Positions 25,907-34,379 of a stretch of DNA of 64,000 nucleotides are shown piece after piece (position 1 is the first letter of the stretch; every line of letters begins with the position of its first letter). Origin of the DNA: Pseudomonas sp. MYb185 (GTDB lineage: Bacteria > Pseudomonadota > Gammaproteobacteria > Pseudomonadales > Pseudomonadaceae); the NCBI RefSeq assembly GCF_002979975.1, contig NZ_PCQD01000003.1:248001-312000 (forward strand). The letters are read 5' to 3'. Position numbers and translations under genes: made by a program. Under the pieces are notes generated by a model. The model ran no database searches, was not told where the DNA came from, and worked only from the letters and a program-made list of their open reading frames with translations.

Positions 25907-27942
25907 GCCGCTTGCTCCTCGCTCAGGCCGCTATGGCGCAGCAGTGCGTCCACCGATGGCTCGCGTCCGCGGAAGGCGACGAACAACTCCATGGGTTCAC
26001 GGCTGCCGCCGCGTGCCAGGATGCTGTCCCGGAAGGAGCGGCCGGTCTCGGCATTGAAGATGCCTTCCTCCTCGAACCGGGAGAAGGCATCGGCCGATAG
26101 CACTTCTGCCCATTTATAGCTGTAGTAACCCGCGGCATAGCCGCCAGCGAAGATATGTGCGAAGCCGTTCTCGAAGCGGTTGAACGCCGGTGGCGGCATC
26201 ACCGAAACCTCATCGCGCACGGCCTGCAGTACCTCCCGCGCACTGCGGTCGGACTGGGCGTGCAATTCGAAGTCGAACAGCGAGAACTCGATCTGGCGCA
26301 GCATGCCCAGGCCGGACTGGAAGTTGCGCGCCGCCAGCATCTTGTTCAGCAGCTCTGCAGGCAGCGGCTCGCCGGTTTCATGGTGGCCGGAAATCAGCGC
26401 CAGGCCTTCTGGCTCCCAGCACCAGTTCTCCATGAACTGGCTGGGCAGCTCCACCGCATCCCAGGCCACGCCATTGATGCCTGAGGCGGCTGGGTAGTCG
26501 ACCCGGGTCAGCAGGTGGTGCAGGCCATGGCCGAATTCGTGGAACAGCGTGGTGACCTCGTCATGGGTCAGCAGCGCCGGCTGATCGCCAATGGCCGGGG
26601 TGAAGTTGCACACCAGGTAGGCGATTGGCCGTTGCAGCTCGCCGCCCGGCAGGCGCCGGCGGTCGCGGGCGCCATCCATCCAGGCGCCGCCACGCTTGTT
26701 GCTGCGGGCATACAGGTCGAGGAAGAAGCGGCCGATTACCTGACCGCCCTCGAGCACCTCGAACAGCCGCGCATCGGCATGCCAGCGCTCGAACTCGGCG
26801 ACCTCACGCAGCTCGATGCCATACAGCCGGCCAACGATATCGAACATGCCCTGCAGTACCCGATTCACCGGGAACCAGGGGCGCAGCTCTTCCTGGGACA
26901 CGGCATAGCGGTGCTGGCGCAACTGCTCGGCGTAATAGCCGGTATCCCAGCTCTGCAGCTCGCTGCAGCCTTTGCTCGCGGCGAATTCGCGCAGTGCCTG
27001 CAGGTCGGCCTCGGCGAACGCGCGGCTGCGCTGGCCCAGGTCACGCAGGAAGCCCAATACCTGGTCGGTGCTGTCGGCCATCTTGGTAGCCAGCGACAGC
27101 TCGGCGTAGTTGGCGAAGCCCAGCAGGCTGGCCAGCTCCTGACGCAGCTGCAGAATCTCCGCGATCAGCGGGCCGTTGTCATGCTCACCGGCCAGCGGAC
27201 CCTGGTCCGAAGCACGGGTGCAGTAGGCGGTGTAAATTTCCTCACGCAGGGCGCGGTCATTGGCATAGGTCATCACCGCATAGTAGCTGGGGAACTCCAG
27301 GGTGATCAGCCAGCCGTCCAGCTCCCTGGCCTGTGCCGCCTGCTGCGCCTGGGCCAGTGCCGATTCGGGCAGACCATCGAGCTGGCTGGCATCGGTGATG
27401 TGCTTGGTCCAGGCCTGGGTCGCATCCATCAACTGGTTGGAAAAACGGCTCTGCAACTCCGACAGGCGCATCTGCAGCTCGCCATAACGCTTCTGCTGCT
27501 CGGCGGGCAGGGCGATGCCGGACAGGCGGAAGTCGCGCAGTGCGTGTTCGATGATGGTCTGCTGCGCCGGGTCCAGTTCAGCGAAGCTGTCGCTGTCGGC
27601 CAACTGGCGGTAGGCGGCATACAGCGCCTGATTCTGGCCCATCTCGGTGGAAAACTGGCTCAGCAACGGCAGGCAGGCATTATAGGCATCACGCAGCTCG
27701 GCACTGTTCATTACCGCGTTCAGGTGGCTCACTGGTGACCAGGCGCGGCTCAGGCGTTCGCCCATCTCATCCAGTGGCTCGATCAGGCTGGCCCAGTTCC
27801 ACTGCGCCGGCGGATTGCCCAGCAGTGTTTCCAGCTGCGCCCGACTGTCCGCAATGATCTGCTCGATGGCCGGTTTGACCTGGTCCGGCTGGATCGAGCT
27901 GAACGGGGGCAGGTCATAGGATTGCAACAGCGGATTGGACAT
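25903..27942 (-). CDS. prlC: Oligopeptidase A (M3 family zinc metallopeptidase)
   Basis: The 679-residue cytoplasmic peptidase shows the M3 zinc motif HEFGH (TLFHEFGHGLHHLLT, near residue 467) and the downstream metal Glu region ELPSQFMENWCWEPEGL. Upstream, MDGARDRRRL is also conserved. It degrades short peptides, including signal-peptide fragments. The start is the ATG at 27940-27942 (MSNPLLQSYDLPPF), which matches the family length; the open frame upstream runs antisense through the carbonic anhydrase gene. It is divergent from that gene and overlaps yheV downstream. Confidence 0.96.
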   Translation of the reverse strand: MSNPLLQSYDLPPFSSIQPDQVKPAIEQIIADSRAQLETLLGNPPAQWNWASLIEPLDEMGERLSRAWSPVSHLNAVMNSAELRDAYNACLPLLSQFSTEMGQNQALYAAYRQLADSDSFAELDPAQQTIIEHALRDFRLSGIALPAEQQKRYGELQMRLSELQSRFSNQLMDATQAWTKHITDASQLDGLPESALAQAQQAAQARELDGWLITLEFPSYYAVMTYANDRALREEIYTAYCTRASDQGPLAGEHDNGPLIAEILQLRQELASLLGFANYAELSLATKMADSTDQVLGFLRDLGQRSRAFAEADLQALREFAASKGCSELQSWDTGYYAEQLRQHRYAVSQEELRPWFPVNRVLQGMFDIVGRLYGIELREVAEFERWHADARLFEVLEGGQVIGRFFLDLYARSNKRGGAWMDGARDRRRLPGGELQRPIAYLVCNFTPAIGDQPALLTHDEVTTLFHEFGHGLHHLLTRVDYPAASGINGVAWDAVELPSQFMENWCWEPEGLALISGHHETGEPLPAELLNKMLAARNFQSGLGMLRQIEFSLFDFELHAQSDRSAREVLQAVRDEVSVMPPPAFNRFENGFAHIFAGGYAAGYYSYKWAEVLSADAFSRFEEEGIFNAETGRSFRDSILARGGSREPMELFVAFRGREPSVDALLRHSGLSEEQAA

Positions 27943-28080
27943 GGCGGGGTTTCCTGAATAGCGTGGGTTCGTACAATGACACCATGGTATCGGACCAAGG
28001 GGGCATTGGCACCCGGCGCAGGCCGGGACACAATTACCGAATAGATGATGGCGACCGCCGATCAATTCAAGGGGTGAGTG

Positions 28081-28620
28081 ATGAATATACGCCGATTCGC
28101 GGGCAAGACCCCGCAACTGGGCGAGCGCGTGTTGGTGGATGCCAGCGCCGTGGTGCTGGGTGATGTGGAGCTGGGTGATGACTGCTCGGTATGGCCGATG
28201 GCGGTGATCCGTGGCGATATGCATCGCATCCGCATCGGTGCACGCACCAGTGTGCAGGACGGCAGCGTGCTGCATATCACCCATGCCGGACCGTTCAACC
28301 CCGATGGCTATCCGCTGATCATCGGTGACGACGTGACCATTGGCCACAAGGTGCTGCTGCATGGCTGCACGGTCGGCAGCCGCATCCTGATCGGCATGGG
28401 CAGCATCGTCATGGACGGTGCCGTTATCGAGGATGAGGTGATTCTCGGTGCCGGCAGCCTGGTACCGGCCAACAAGACCCTGCGCAGTGGCTATCTGTAT
28501 ATGGGCAGCCCGGCCAAGGAAGTGCGGCCCTTGAGTGACAAGGAACGCGCGTTCTTCCCCTACACTGCAGCCAACTATGTGCGTTTGAAGGACCAGTATC
28601 TGCTGGAAGAGGGGGAGTAA
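28081..28620 (+). CDS. Gamma-class carbonic anhydrase family protein (YrdA-like)
   Basis: The 179-residue protein is a left-handed beta-helix of hexapeptide repeats (VVLGDV, VWPMAVIRGD, IGHKVLLHG, IGMGSIVMDGA). The three metal-binding His positions are visible in LHITHAG and IGHKVLLHG. These proteins form trimers with zinc or iron between subunits. YrdA-like members are often inactive or weak carbonic anhydrases, so activity is not certain. The ATG at 28081 follows AAGGGG at normal spacing. It is divergent from prlC, as in Pseudomonas. Confidence 0.9.
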   Translation: MNIRRFAGKTPQLGERVLVDASAVVLGDVELGDDCSVWPMAVIRGDMHRIRIGARTSVQDGSVLHITHAGPFNPDGYPLIIGDDVTIGHKVLLHGCTVGSRILIGMGSIVMDGAVIEDEVILGAGSLVPANKTLRSGYLYMGSPAKEVRPLSDKERAFFPYTAANYVRLKDQYLLEEGE

Positions 28621-28650
28621 CTAACACCGTGCCGTCGTGTCACAAGCAAC

Positions 28651-28745
28651 GTCATTGCGAGCCCGAAGGGCGTGGCAATCCACGGGGCGTATGCCGGCGA
28701 CTCCGTGCCTCTGGATTGCTTCACCGCTGCGCTCCTCGCAATGAC
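28651..28745. repeat. Long inverted-repeat element, copy 3 (single)
   Basis: This is a single 95-bp copy in the same orientation as copies 1 and 2. It starts 31 bp after the carbonic anhydrase stop codon and occupies the 3' flank. Its 3' arm reads CACCGCTGCGCTCCTCGCAATGAC, a variant of the tip seen in the other copies. Confidence 0.9.
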
Positions 28746-28884
28746 GAGTACGGAGCTGTGTTGCTGGTGACTGCTGACAGTTGATCATTGCCATGAATAA
28801 AGGCAGGTCCTGTCTGCATAGTGGTTTATGCTCGGATGGAGCGGGACGACGTCCCCATCCATTCACTGCTGAGAGGCCTTGAAC

Positions 28885-29907
28885 ATGTCTGCCCTAATCA
28901 ATCGAAAAATAATTCTTGAGCGGCGCCCCCAGGGAGAAATACGCGATGGTGATCTGGTCCTGGCGGAATCCCCGGTGCGTGAGCTGCGCGACGGCGAGGT
29001 ACTGATCAAGACCCTGTGGCTGTCGCTGGACCCCTACATGCGCCCGCGCATGAACGACGCCAAGGGCTACATGGACCCCATCGGCATCGGTGAGGTCATC
29101 GTCGGCGAAAGCGTGGGCCGGGTGATCGAATCGAAATCATCGAATTACAGCGAGGGTGATCTGGTTACCTGCTACTCCGGCTGGCAGGAGTACTGCATCG
29201 TGCCGGGTGACGCACCGATGATCTACAAGATCGAGCCCCGTGGCGTGCCGCTGCAGGCCTACCTGGGTGTGGCCGGCATGCCGGGGCGTACCGGCTACTG
29301 CGGGCTGGTGTATGTCGGCAAGCCCAAGGCCGGTGAAACCGTGGTGGTAGCGGCGGCTTCCGGCCCGGTCGGCACCGTGGTCGGACAGACCGCCAAGCAG
29401 CTGGGTTGCCGGGTGGTCGGGGTGGCTGGCGGTGAGGATAAATGCCGCTTCGTGGTCGAGGAGCTGGGCTTCGATGCCTGTGTCGACTACAAGGCCGGCA
29501 ACCTGGAAGCGGATCTGGCGGCAGCCTGCCCGAACGGCATCGATGTGTATTTCGAGAACGTTGGCGGTGATGTCAGCCGCGCGGTGGCCAAGCTGCTCAA
29601 TCCCGGTTCGCGGGTGCCGATCTGTGGCTATGTGTCGGCCTATAACGCCGAGGACGCGAGCAAGGTGGAAACCCCGTTCCATATCTTCGGCAAGCTGGAG
29701 AACCCGCCGGAGCACCGTTTCTTCCTGGTCACCGAATGGCAGGACCGCCACCAGGAAGTTACCACCCTGCTGGCCGAGCAGGTCGCCAGCGGCAACATCA
29801 AGTACCGCGAGACGGTGGCCGAAGGGCTGGAGAATGCCGTCGAGGCGTTCAAGGGCATGCTCAAGGGCAGGAACTTCGGCAAGCAGCTGGTGCATATCGC
29901 CGACTGA
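28885..29907 (+). CDS. Zinc-independent MDR NADPH-dependent oxidoreductase (CurA/LTB4-dehydrogenase type)
   Basis: The 340-residue enzyme has an N-terminal GroES-like domain (LWLSLDPYMRPRMND) without zinc-binding Cys residues. A Rossmann domain follows with AAASGPVGTVVGQTAKQLGCRVVG and the ENVGGDVSRAVAKLLNPGSRVPICG segment. This is the family of 2-alkenal/curcumin/prostaglandin reductases that use NADPH to saturate alpha,beta-unsaturated carbonyls. The start is the ATG at 28885, with GAGAGG eight bases upstream. It is monocistronic; the repeat element lies upstream. The physiological substrate is unknown. Confidence 0.92.
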   Translation: MSALINRKIILERRPQGEIRDGDLVLAESPVRELRDGEVLIKTLWLSLDPYMRPRMNDAKGYMDPIGIGEVIVGESVGRVIESKSSNYSEGDLVTCYSGWQEYCIVPGDAPMIYKIEPRGVPLQAYLGVAGMPGRTGYCGLVYVGKPKAGETVVVAAASGPVGTVVGQTAKQLGCRVVGVAGGEDKCRFVVEELGFDACVDYKAGNLEADLAAACPNGIDVYFENVGGDVSRAVAKLLNPGSRVPICGYVSAYNAEDASKVETPFHIFGKLENPPEHRFFLVTEWQDRHQEVTTLLAEQVASGNIKYRETVAEGLENAVEAFKGMLKGRNFGKQLVHIAD

Positions 29908-29913
29908 GGCATA

Positions 29914-29983
29914 CCGAGGCGGGAGCCTCGGGCTGCGATGACCATTGATTTGTCGGGTTGTCGAGCACCCGCTCGACGACCGG
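29914..29983. terminator. Two stem-loops between convergent genes
   Basis: CCGAGGC-GGGA-GCCTCGG (29914-29931) has a 7-bp stem and a tetraloop just after the reductase stop. GTCGAGC-ACCC-GCTCGAC, extendable by wobble pairs, follows at 29954-29983. The region separates two convergent genes and could end transcription from both sides. Neither stem has a good U-run, hence the moderate confidence. Confidence 0.45.
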
Positions 29984-30035
29984 GGCGCTACACCCCCGCC
30001 AACAGACGGTGGTGCGGCGCGCCGGGGTTGCGCTG

Positions 30036-31694
30036 TCAGCCCTTCGCCCACTCCTGCTCCTGCAACGCCCGCCACATGATCTTGCCGGCGGGCGACTTGG
30101 GCAGGGTGTCCACAAACTGCACCAGCTTCGGGCACTTGTAGGCTGACATATTGGCCTGGCACCAGGTGATGATGTCGTCGGCGCAGGCACCTTCATGACC
30201 TGCCGCCAGCACCACCACGGCCTTGACCGTCTCACCGCGCCGCTCGTCCGGCACCGATATCACGCACACTTCCTGCACCGCCGGATGGCCGTACAGCAGC
30301 GACTCCACTTCCGCCGGCCAGACCTTGTAGCCGGAGGCGTTGATCATGCGCTTGACCCGGTCGACCAGAAAGAAATAGCCCTCCTCGTCGTAGTAGCCCA
30401 GATCACCGGAGCGGAAGAAGCGTTTGCCGTCCAGCTCGATAAAGGCCGCCTCGGTCGCTTCCGGCTGGCGCCAGTAACCCTGGAACACCTGCTCGCCATG
30501 CAGGATGATCTCGCCGACCTCGCCCACGCCGAGTTCCTGCAGGGTCTCCACATCGACCACCCGTGAATCCACACCGATGATCGGGATGCCCAGGCACTGC
30601 GGCTTGGGTGCAAGTGGCGGGTTCATGTGAGTGGCGCTGAGGGTTTCCGACAGGCCATAACCCTCGGAATAGCGCAGGCCCATCTTGCCTTCCAGCTTGG
30701 CCGCGATGGCGGCGGGCATGGCCGCACCGCCACCACCGATGGCCTGCAGGCTGCTCAGGTCGTATTGGTCGATCTCCGGGTCGGACAGCAGGTCCACCAC
30801 CATGGTCGGGATATTGCGCCAGGCGGTGATGCCGTGGCGTTCGATCAATTGTGCAGCGGTGCGGCGATCCCAGCGGGTCATGATCACCTGGGTGGCGCCC
30901 AGGTAGATGGCGGCATTCATGCACACCTGCATGCCGGTGACGTGGAACATGGGTACCGAGACCAGTTGCACGCCATTATGCTGACTATTGCCCCATACCG
31001 ACGGATACACCGTAGTGGCCATGGCGCTGTGGTGGGTATGGGCGCAACCCTTGGGGTTGCCGGTGGTGCCCGAACTGTAGGGAATCACGCACAGATCATC
31101 CGGGCCTGTGGTCAGTGGTCCCGGCTCGTAGGCTGCATCGAGTGCCTGTTGCCATGCGGTCAGACCGGCGAGATCGGGCAACTCGCCGGCCATCGTCACC
31201 ACCTCGGGCAGAGCCAGATCGGTCGGTTCGCGCACATACTCGGCATAGGCGCTGACCACCACCTCACGCAGCCCGTTGGTGCCCAGCAGCTCGCTGATAT
31301 TGTCCAGCAGCTCGCGGCCGCACAGGGCCACCTGCGCCTCGGTATCGGCGATCAGATACTCCAGCTCGGCCCTGCGGTTCATCGGGTTGACCGGTACCAC
31401 CACCGCATTGGCACGCAGGATGGCATAGAAGCCGATGACGAACTGCGGGCTGTTCTGCATGTACAGCAATACCCGGTCGCCGGCCTGCACCCCGGCGCGC
31501 TGCAGATAGCCGGCCAGCGCCTCGGCCTGCCGTTCCAGCTCGGCATAGGTCAGGGTCGTGCCGTAGTAGATGATCGCCGGATGGTGCGGATAGCGCAGCG
31601 CGGACACACTGAGGTTGGAATACAGGCTGGTGGCCGGCAACTCGAGAAAAGGCGGCACCAGGTCGGGCCAGACGGCGTAATGACGCTCGAACAT
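30036..31694 (-). CDS. Acyl-CoA synthetase (AMP-forming), probably fatty-acid--CoA ligase
   Basis: The 552-residue ANL-superfamily enzyme shows the ATP loop PYSSGTTGNPKGCAHTH, the YSEGYGLSET motif, the adenylate-binding FFRSGDLGYYDEEGYFFLVDRVKRMI and the C-terminal domain with the catalytic Lys in KSPAGKIMWR. It activates a carboxylic acid as acyl-AMP and then acyl-CoA; overall similarity is to long-chain or medium-chain fatty acid ligases, but the chain length cannot be read from the sequence. The ATG at 31692-31694 gives the family N-terminus; the upstream extension of the open frame is unrelated. It stands alone, convergent with the MDR reductase gene. Confidence 0.9.
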   Translation of the reverse strand: MFERHYAVWPDLVPPFLELPATSLYSNLSVSALRYPHHPAIIYYGTTLTYAELERQAEALAGYLQRAGVQAGDRVLLYMQNSPQFVIGFYAILRANAVVVPVNPMNRRAELEYLIADTEAQVALCGRELLDNISELLGTNGLREVVVSAYAEYVREPTDLALPEVVTMAGELPDLAGLTAWQQALDAAYEPGPLTTGPDDLCVIPYSSGTTGNPKGCAHTHHSAMATTVYPSVWGNSQHNGVQLVSVPMFHVTGMQVCMNAAIYLGATQVIMTRWDRRTAAQLIERHGITAWRNIPTMVVDLLSDPEIDQYDLSSLQAIGGGGAAMPAAIAAKLEGKMGLRYSEGYGLSETLSATHMNPPLAPKPQCLGIPIIGVDSRVVDVETLQELGVGEVGEIILHGEQVFQGYWRQPEATEAAFIELDGKRFFRSGDLGYYDEEGYFFLVDRVKRMINASGYKVWPAEVESLLYGHPAVQEVCVISVPDERRGETVKAVVVLAAGHEGACADDIITWCQANMSAYKCPKLVQFVDTLPKSPAGKIMWRALQEQEWAKG

Positions 31695-31818
31695 ACGCAG
31701 GGGACTCCGTGCAGACGGTCTTTGTAATTGTGTAGCGCACAAGCTAAGCATGTGCCGGGCAACTGCGGAACTGTCAGAACCCACGGTGTTGATGGGTTAT
31801 AAGTCAGAGCGCGCGTCC

Positions 31819-32508
31819 TCAAGGCAGGTACAGACGAAACTCCCCACCACCCAGCTCCCCGCCGTTGCCCAGCTCGATATAGCCGTGCTGGCCATCACGC
31901 TGGTGCAGACTGGCGATGCACTGGCCGAAATACAGTCCCAGACCGGTGCTGCCGTTGGTGACGTCGGCATCCTGGGTGCCGTTGCCATAGCGTCCCAGCA
32001 TGTCGGCGGGATAGCCGCAGCCGTCATCATTCACCGTGAGCAGCAGCATGCCATCGCGCAGGGCCGCATGCAGATGGATGGCCGAGCGGGTGTAGCGGAT
32101 GGAGTTGTTGAGCACATTGCCGATCACCGAGCCGATCAGCTCGGCATCCAGGAAGAACAGTCCGGCGCCCTCCACACTGCAGCTGCTGCGGATATCGCGC
32201 GCCTGCAGAATTTCCGCATGGCGTGCCAGTTGCTCCTGAAGCAGGTCTTCCACCTCCACCCAGTCCGGGCGCAGCGGCAACTGGTTGATCTGCAGCTTGT
32301 ACAGACCGAGCATCTGCATGAGCATGCCATTGAGGCGCAGCGCCTCGTACTCGATCACGCCGCGCTCGCCGGACTGGGCCAGCTCCGGCGGCAACCGCTC
32401 TAGCCACTGATTCCAGCTCTGCATCAGCAGGCTCAGGGAGTTCTTCATATCATGCACGGTGGAGGCCAGCACGGTGGAAAAGTCCAGCCCCTGATCGTCG
32501 TTGTTCAT
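31819..32508 (-). CDS. Small soluble sensor histidine kinase
   Basis: The 229-residue protein has only the kinase core. The phospho-acceptor His19 is in STVHDMKNSL, followed by a short dimerisation helix pair and an HATPase domain with N-box NVLNNSIRYT, G1 NDDGCGYP and G2 STGLGLYFGQ. No membrane segment or sensor domain is present, so it must be cytoplasmic and either respond to a partner or act in a phosphorelay. It overlaps the receiver-TPR gene by ATGA, so the two are translationally coupled and probably a cognate pair. A glycine-rich stretch (LGNGGELGGGEF) lies near the C-terminus. Confidence 0.9.
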   Translation of the reverse strand: MNNDDQGLDFSTVLASTVHDMKNSLSLLMQSWNQWLERLPPELAQSGERGVIEYEALRLNGMLMQMLGLYKLQINQLPLRPDWVEVEDLLQEQLARHAEILQARDIRSSCSVEGAGLFFLDAELIGSVIGNVLNNSIRYTRSAIHLHAALRDGMLLLTVNDDGCGYPADMLGRYGNGTQDADVTNGSTGLGLYFGQCIASLHQRDGQHGYIELGNGGELGGGEFRLYLP

Positions 32509-34133
32509 AGTGCCTCCAGTCGCTCACGGAGTTTATGGTAGCGCTCCTGCCGGTGATCGCTGGCCGGCATGTGGCTGGCCTGTTGCAGGCAGGCGCGGCA
32601 CTCCTCTTTCAGTTGCGCTGAGGGTTGTTCCATGGATTCTCCGGCGGGTTGCCGGGCCAGCAGGCGCAACAGCGACTGGGCGGTGTTCAGCGCGAAACTG
32701 ATATTGCGCGGCTGGCTGGCCAGTGCCTGGCGGAACAGCTGCAAGGCTTCCGGAAATTGCTTCTGCTGATAGAGGAGAATGGCCTGGTGGTTCCACTCCA
32801 GTGCCTGGGAACCGGCTGCGAGAATCGCCGGGTCATCGGTACGGGTGGCGATCTCGGTCATGACCTGCGGATCATCGCCATACATTTCCGCGCAGGTGCC
32901 CAGAACGCTGTCGGCCTGCTGCGCCTGGCCCAGTGCGCGCAATTGTTCGGCCACCTGAAGCGCGGCAGGGGCAGTGAAAAAACCCTCCAGCTCGGCCAGC
33001 TGGGCCACCGCCTGCTCGGCCAGCCGGCGTGCTTCGGCGGGTTGCCCGGCCATGTCCAGGGTTTCGGCTTGGGCCAGACGTGAGCGCACGGCCAGTGCGG
33101 GATCATCCCGCCAGGTGCGGTCCAGTTCGCCGAGGGTCTGGCGAATTTCCCCCAGTACGCGTTGGCCGAGCAGGCTGTCACCCGCCTGGGCCTGCAGGTT
33201 GGAAACCAGGTTCAGGTGGTTCTCCGGGTTGCGGAACAGCGAGTTGCGGCCCAGCTCCACCGCATGACGAAAGGCCCGTGCCGCCTGCTCATGATCATGG
33301 TTGCGCTGCGCCAGCTCGCCCATGCGCTCCTGTCGCCGCAACGAGTGGGGCGAGATGCGCAGGCCCTGCTGCAACTGCTGCTGGGCCTCCTCCGGATTAC
33401 CCAGGGCCAGCTCGGTGGCGGCCAGGCCGTCATACAGCGCCGGAATCATCGGAAACTGGCGGATGCCGTCCAGATATAACGCCTGGGCCTGCTCCAGCTG
33501 GCCGTTTTCGCGCCACAGATCGGCCAGTGCGACCAGCGCCCAGGGTAGCGGGCGCTCGCTGATCAGCATCTGCAATAATCTGGCCTGCTCCTCGCGGCGG
33601 CCCAGGGCGGCGAGGGCGGCAACCTGATGTCGGCGGCAATGCGGTGCATAGCGCGGGTGACTGGCGATGATGCTGGTGCAGGCCTCCAGCACACCACTCC
33701 AATCCTCCTGCCACTGCGCCTCCAGTATCGGTCGTAGCACGCTCTTCATGGTGATCAGCCGATCCAGGCGTTGCTGCAGACTGGCCAGGTTGAAGGGCTT
33801 GGTCAGGTAGCTGTCCGGCTCGCACTCCAGCGCCGCCATGACCATGGCCTGGCTGCTCTCGGCGGAAATGATGATGAAGACGCAGTGCGGACTGAGCAGT
33901 CGATCATGGTGCAGCTCCTCCAGCACCTGCTGGCCATTCTTGCCCTTGCCCAGGTTGTAGTCATGCAGGATGACGTCGTAGTGTTTCTTGCGGCACAGCG
34001 CCAGGGCTTCCTCGCCGCTGGTCGCCGCATCGATGTCATCGACGCCCATCTGCCGCAGCATGCCGGTGAGGGCCGAACGGAAATCGGTGAAATCATCCAC
34101 CACCAGAAACTGCTTCTTGCTGTATTCGATCAT
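32505..34133 (-). CDS. Response regulator with C-terminal tetratricopeptide repeats
   Basis: The 542-residue protein begins with a full receiver domain: acidic pair D13-D14 in FLVVDDF, phospho-acceptor D58 in ILHDYNL, Ser in IIISAES and Lys in YLTKPF. The remaining about 400 residues form helical TPR-like repeats (for example EQAQALYLDGIRQFPMIPALYDGLAATELALGNPEEAQQQL, written here only as a location cue near residues 240-280) and have no DNA-binding domain. Output is therefore by protein contact. The start is set at ATG 34133, close to the receiver; longer starts at 34190 and 34223 exist, but the region holds a TATAAT-like hexamer (34197-34202, minus strand) that may be a promoter. It overlaps the soluble kinase gene downstream. 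Confidence 0.88.
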   Translation of the reverse strand: MIEYSKKQFLVVDDFTDFRSALTGMLRQMGVDDIDAATSGEEALALCRKKHYDVILHDYNLGKGKNGQQVLEELHHDRLLSPHCVFIIISAESSQAMVMAALECEPDSYLTKPFNLASLQQRLDRLITMKSVLRPILEAQWQEDWSGVLEACTSIIASHPRYAPHCRRHQVAALAALGRREEQARLLQMLISERPLPWALVALADLWRENGQLEQAQALYLDGIRQFPMIPALYDGLAATELALGNPEEAQQQLQQGLRISPHSLRRQERMGELAQRNHDHEQAARAFRHAVELGRNSLFRNPENHLNLVSNLQAQAGDSLLGQRVLGEIRQTLGELDRTWRDDPALAVRSRLAQAETLDMAGQPAEARRLAEQAVAQLAELEGFFTAPAALQVAEQLRALGQAQQADSVLGTCAEMYGDDPQVMTEIATRTDDPAILAAGSQALEWNHQAILLYQQKQFPEALQLFRQALASQPRNISFALNTAQSLLRLLARQPAGESMEQPSAQLKEECRACLQQASHMPASDHRQERYHKLRERLEAL

Positions 34134-34280
34134 GTCGAGGTCCGAACAGGTGTTTTCTGGCCAGTCCAGAAGGTCAGGCAGTGGCATCATATTGCCATTA
34201 TATAGGGGCAAATGCCCGGCCATGCTGTCAATTATGGTTCACCCTGACCCGAATGGCTTCAGGTAGCGGGCTGTGATATT

Positions 34281-34299
34281 GCGGTATCATTCGCGGTAT
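34281..34299. promoter_or_regulatory. Direct repeat GCGGTAT-N5-GCGGTAT in the divergent signalling promoter region
   Basis: Two exact GCGGTAT copies spaced 12 bp apart (34281-34287 and 34293-34299) lie between the divergent receiver-TPR and hybrid kinase genes. Direct half-sites about one helical turn apart are typical for AraC or receiver-type regulators. No binding protein can be named. Confidence 0.35.
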
Positions 34300-34379
34300 A
34301 GCAGCGCCTGCCGGCTCGCTTGCCGTGACGGGAGCCATGGATGCGCCGGGTTCCAGGGCGCATTCATGAGGTTCCCCTT

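Noticed and set aside
34190-34231. TTGACA and TATAAT hexamers as a sigma-70 promoter for the receiver-TPR gene
   Set aside because: The spacing is 23 bp, too long for a standard promoter; only the -10-like hexamer is mentioned in the gene entry.
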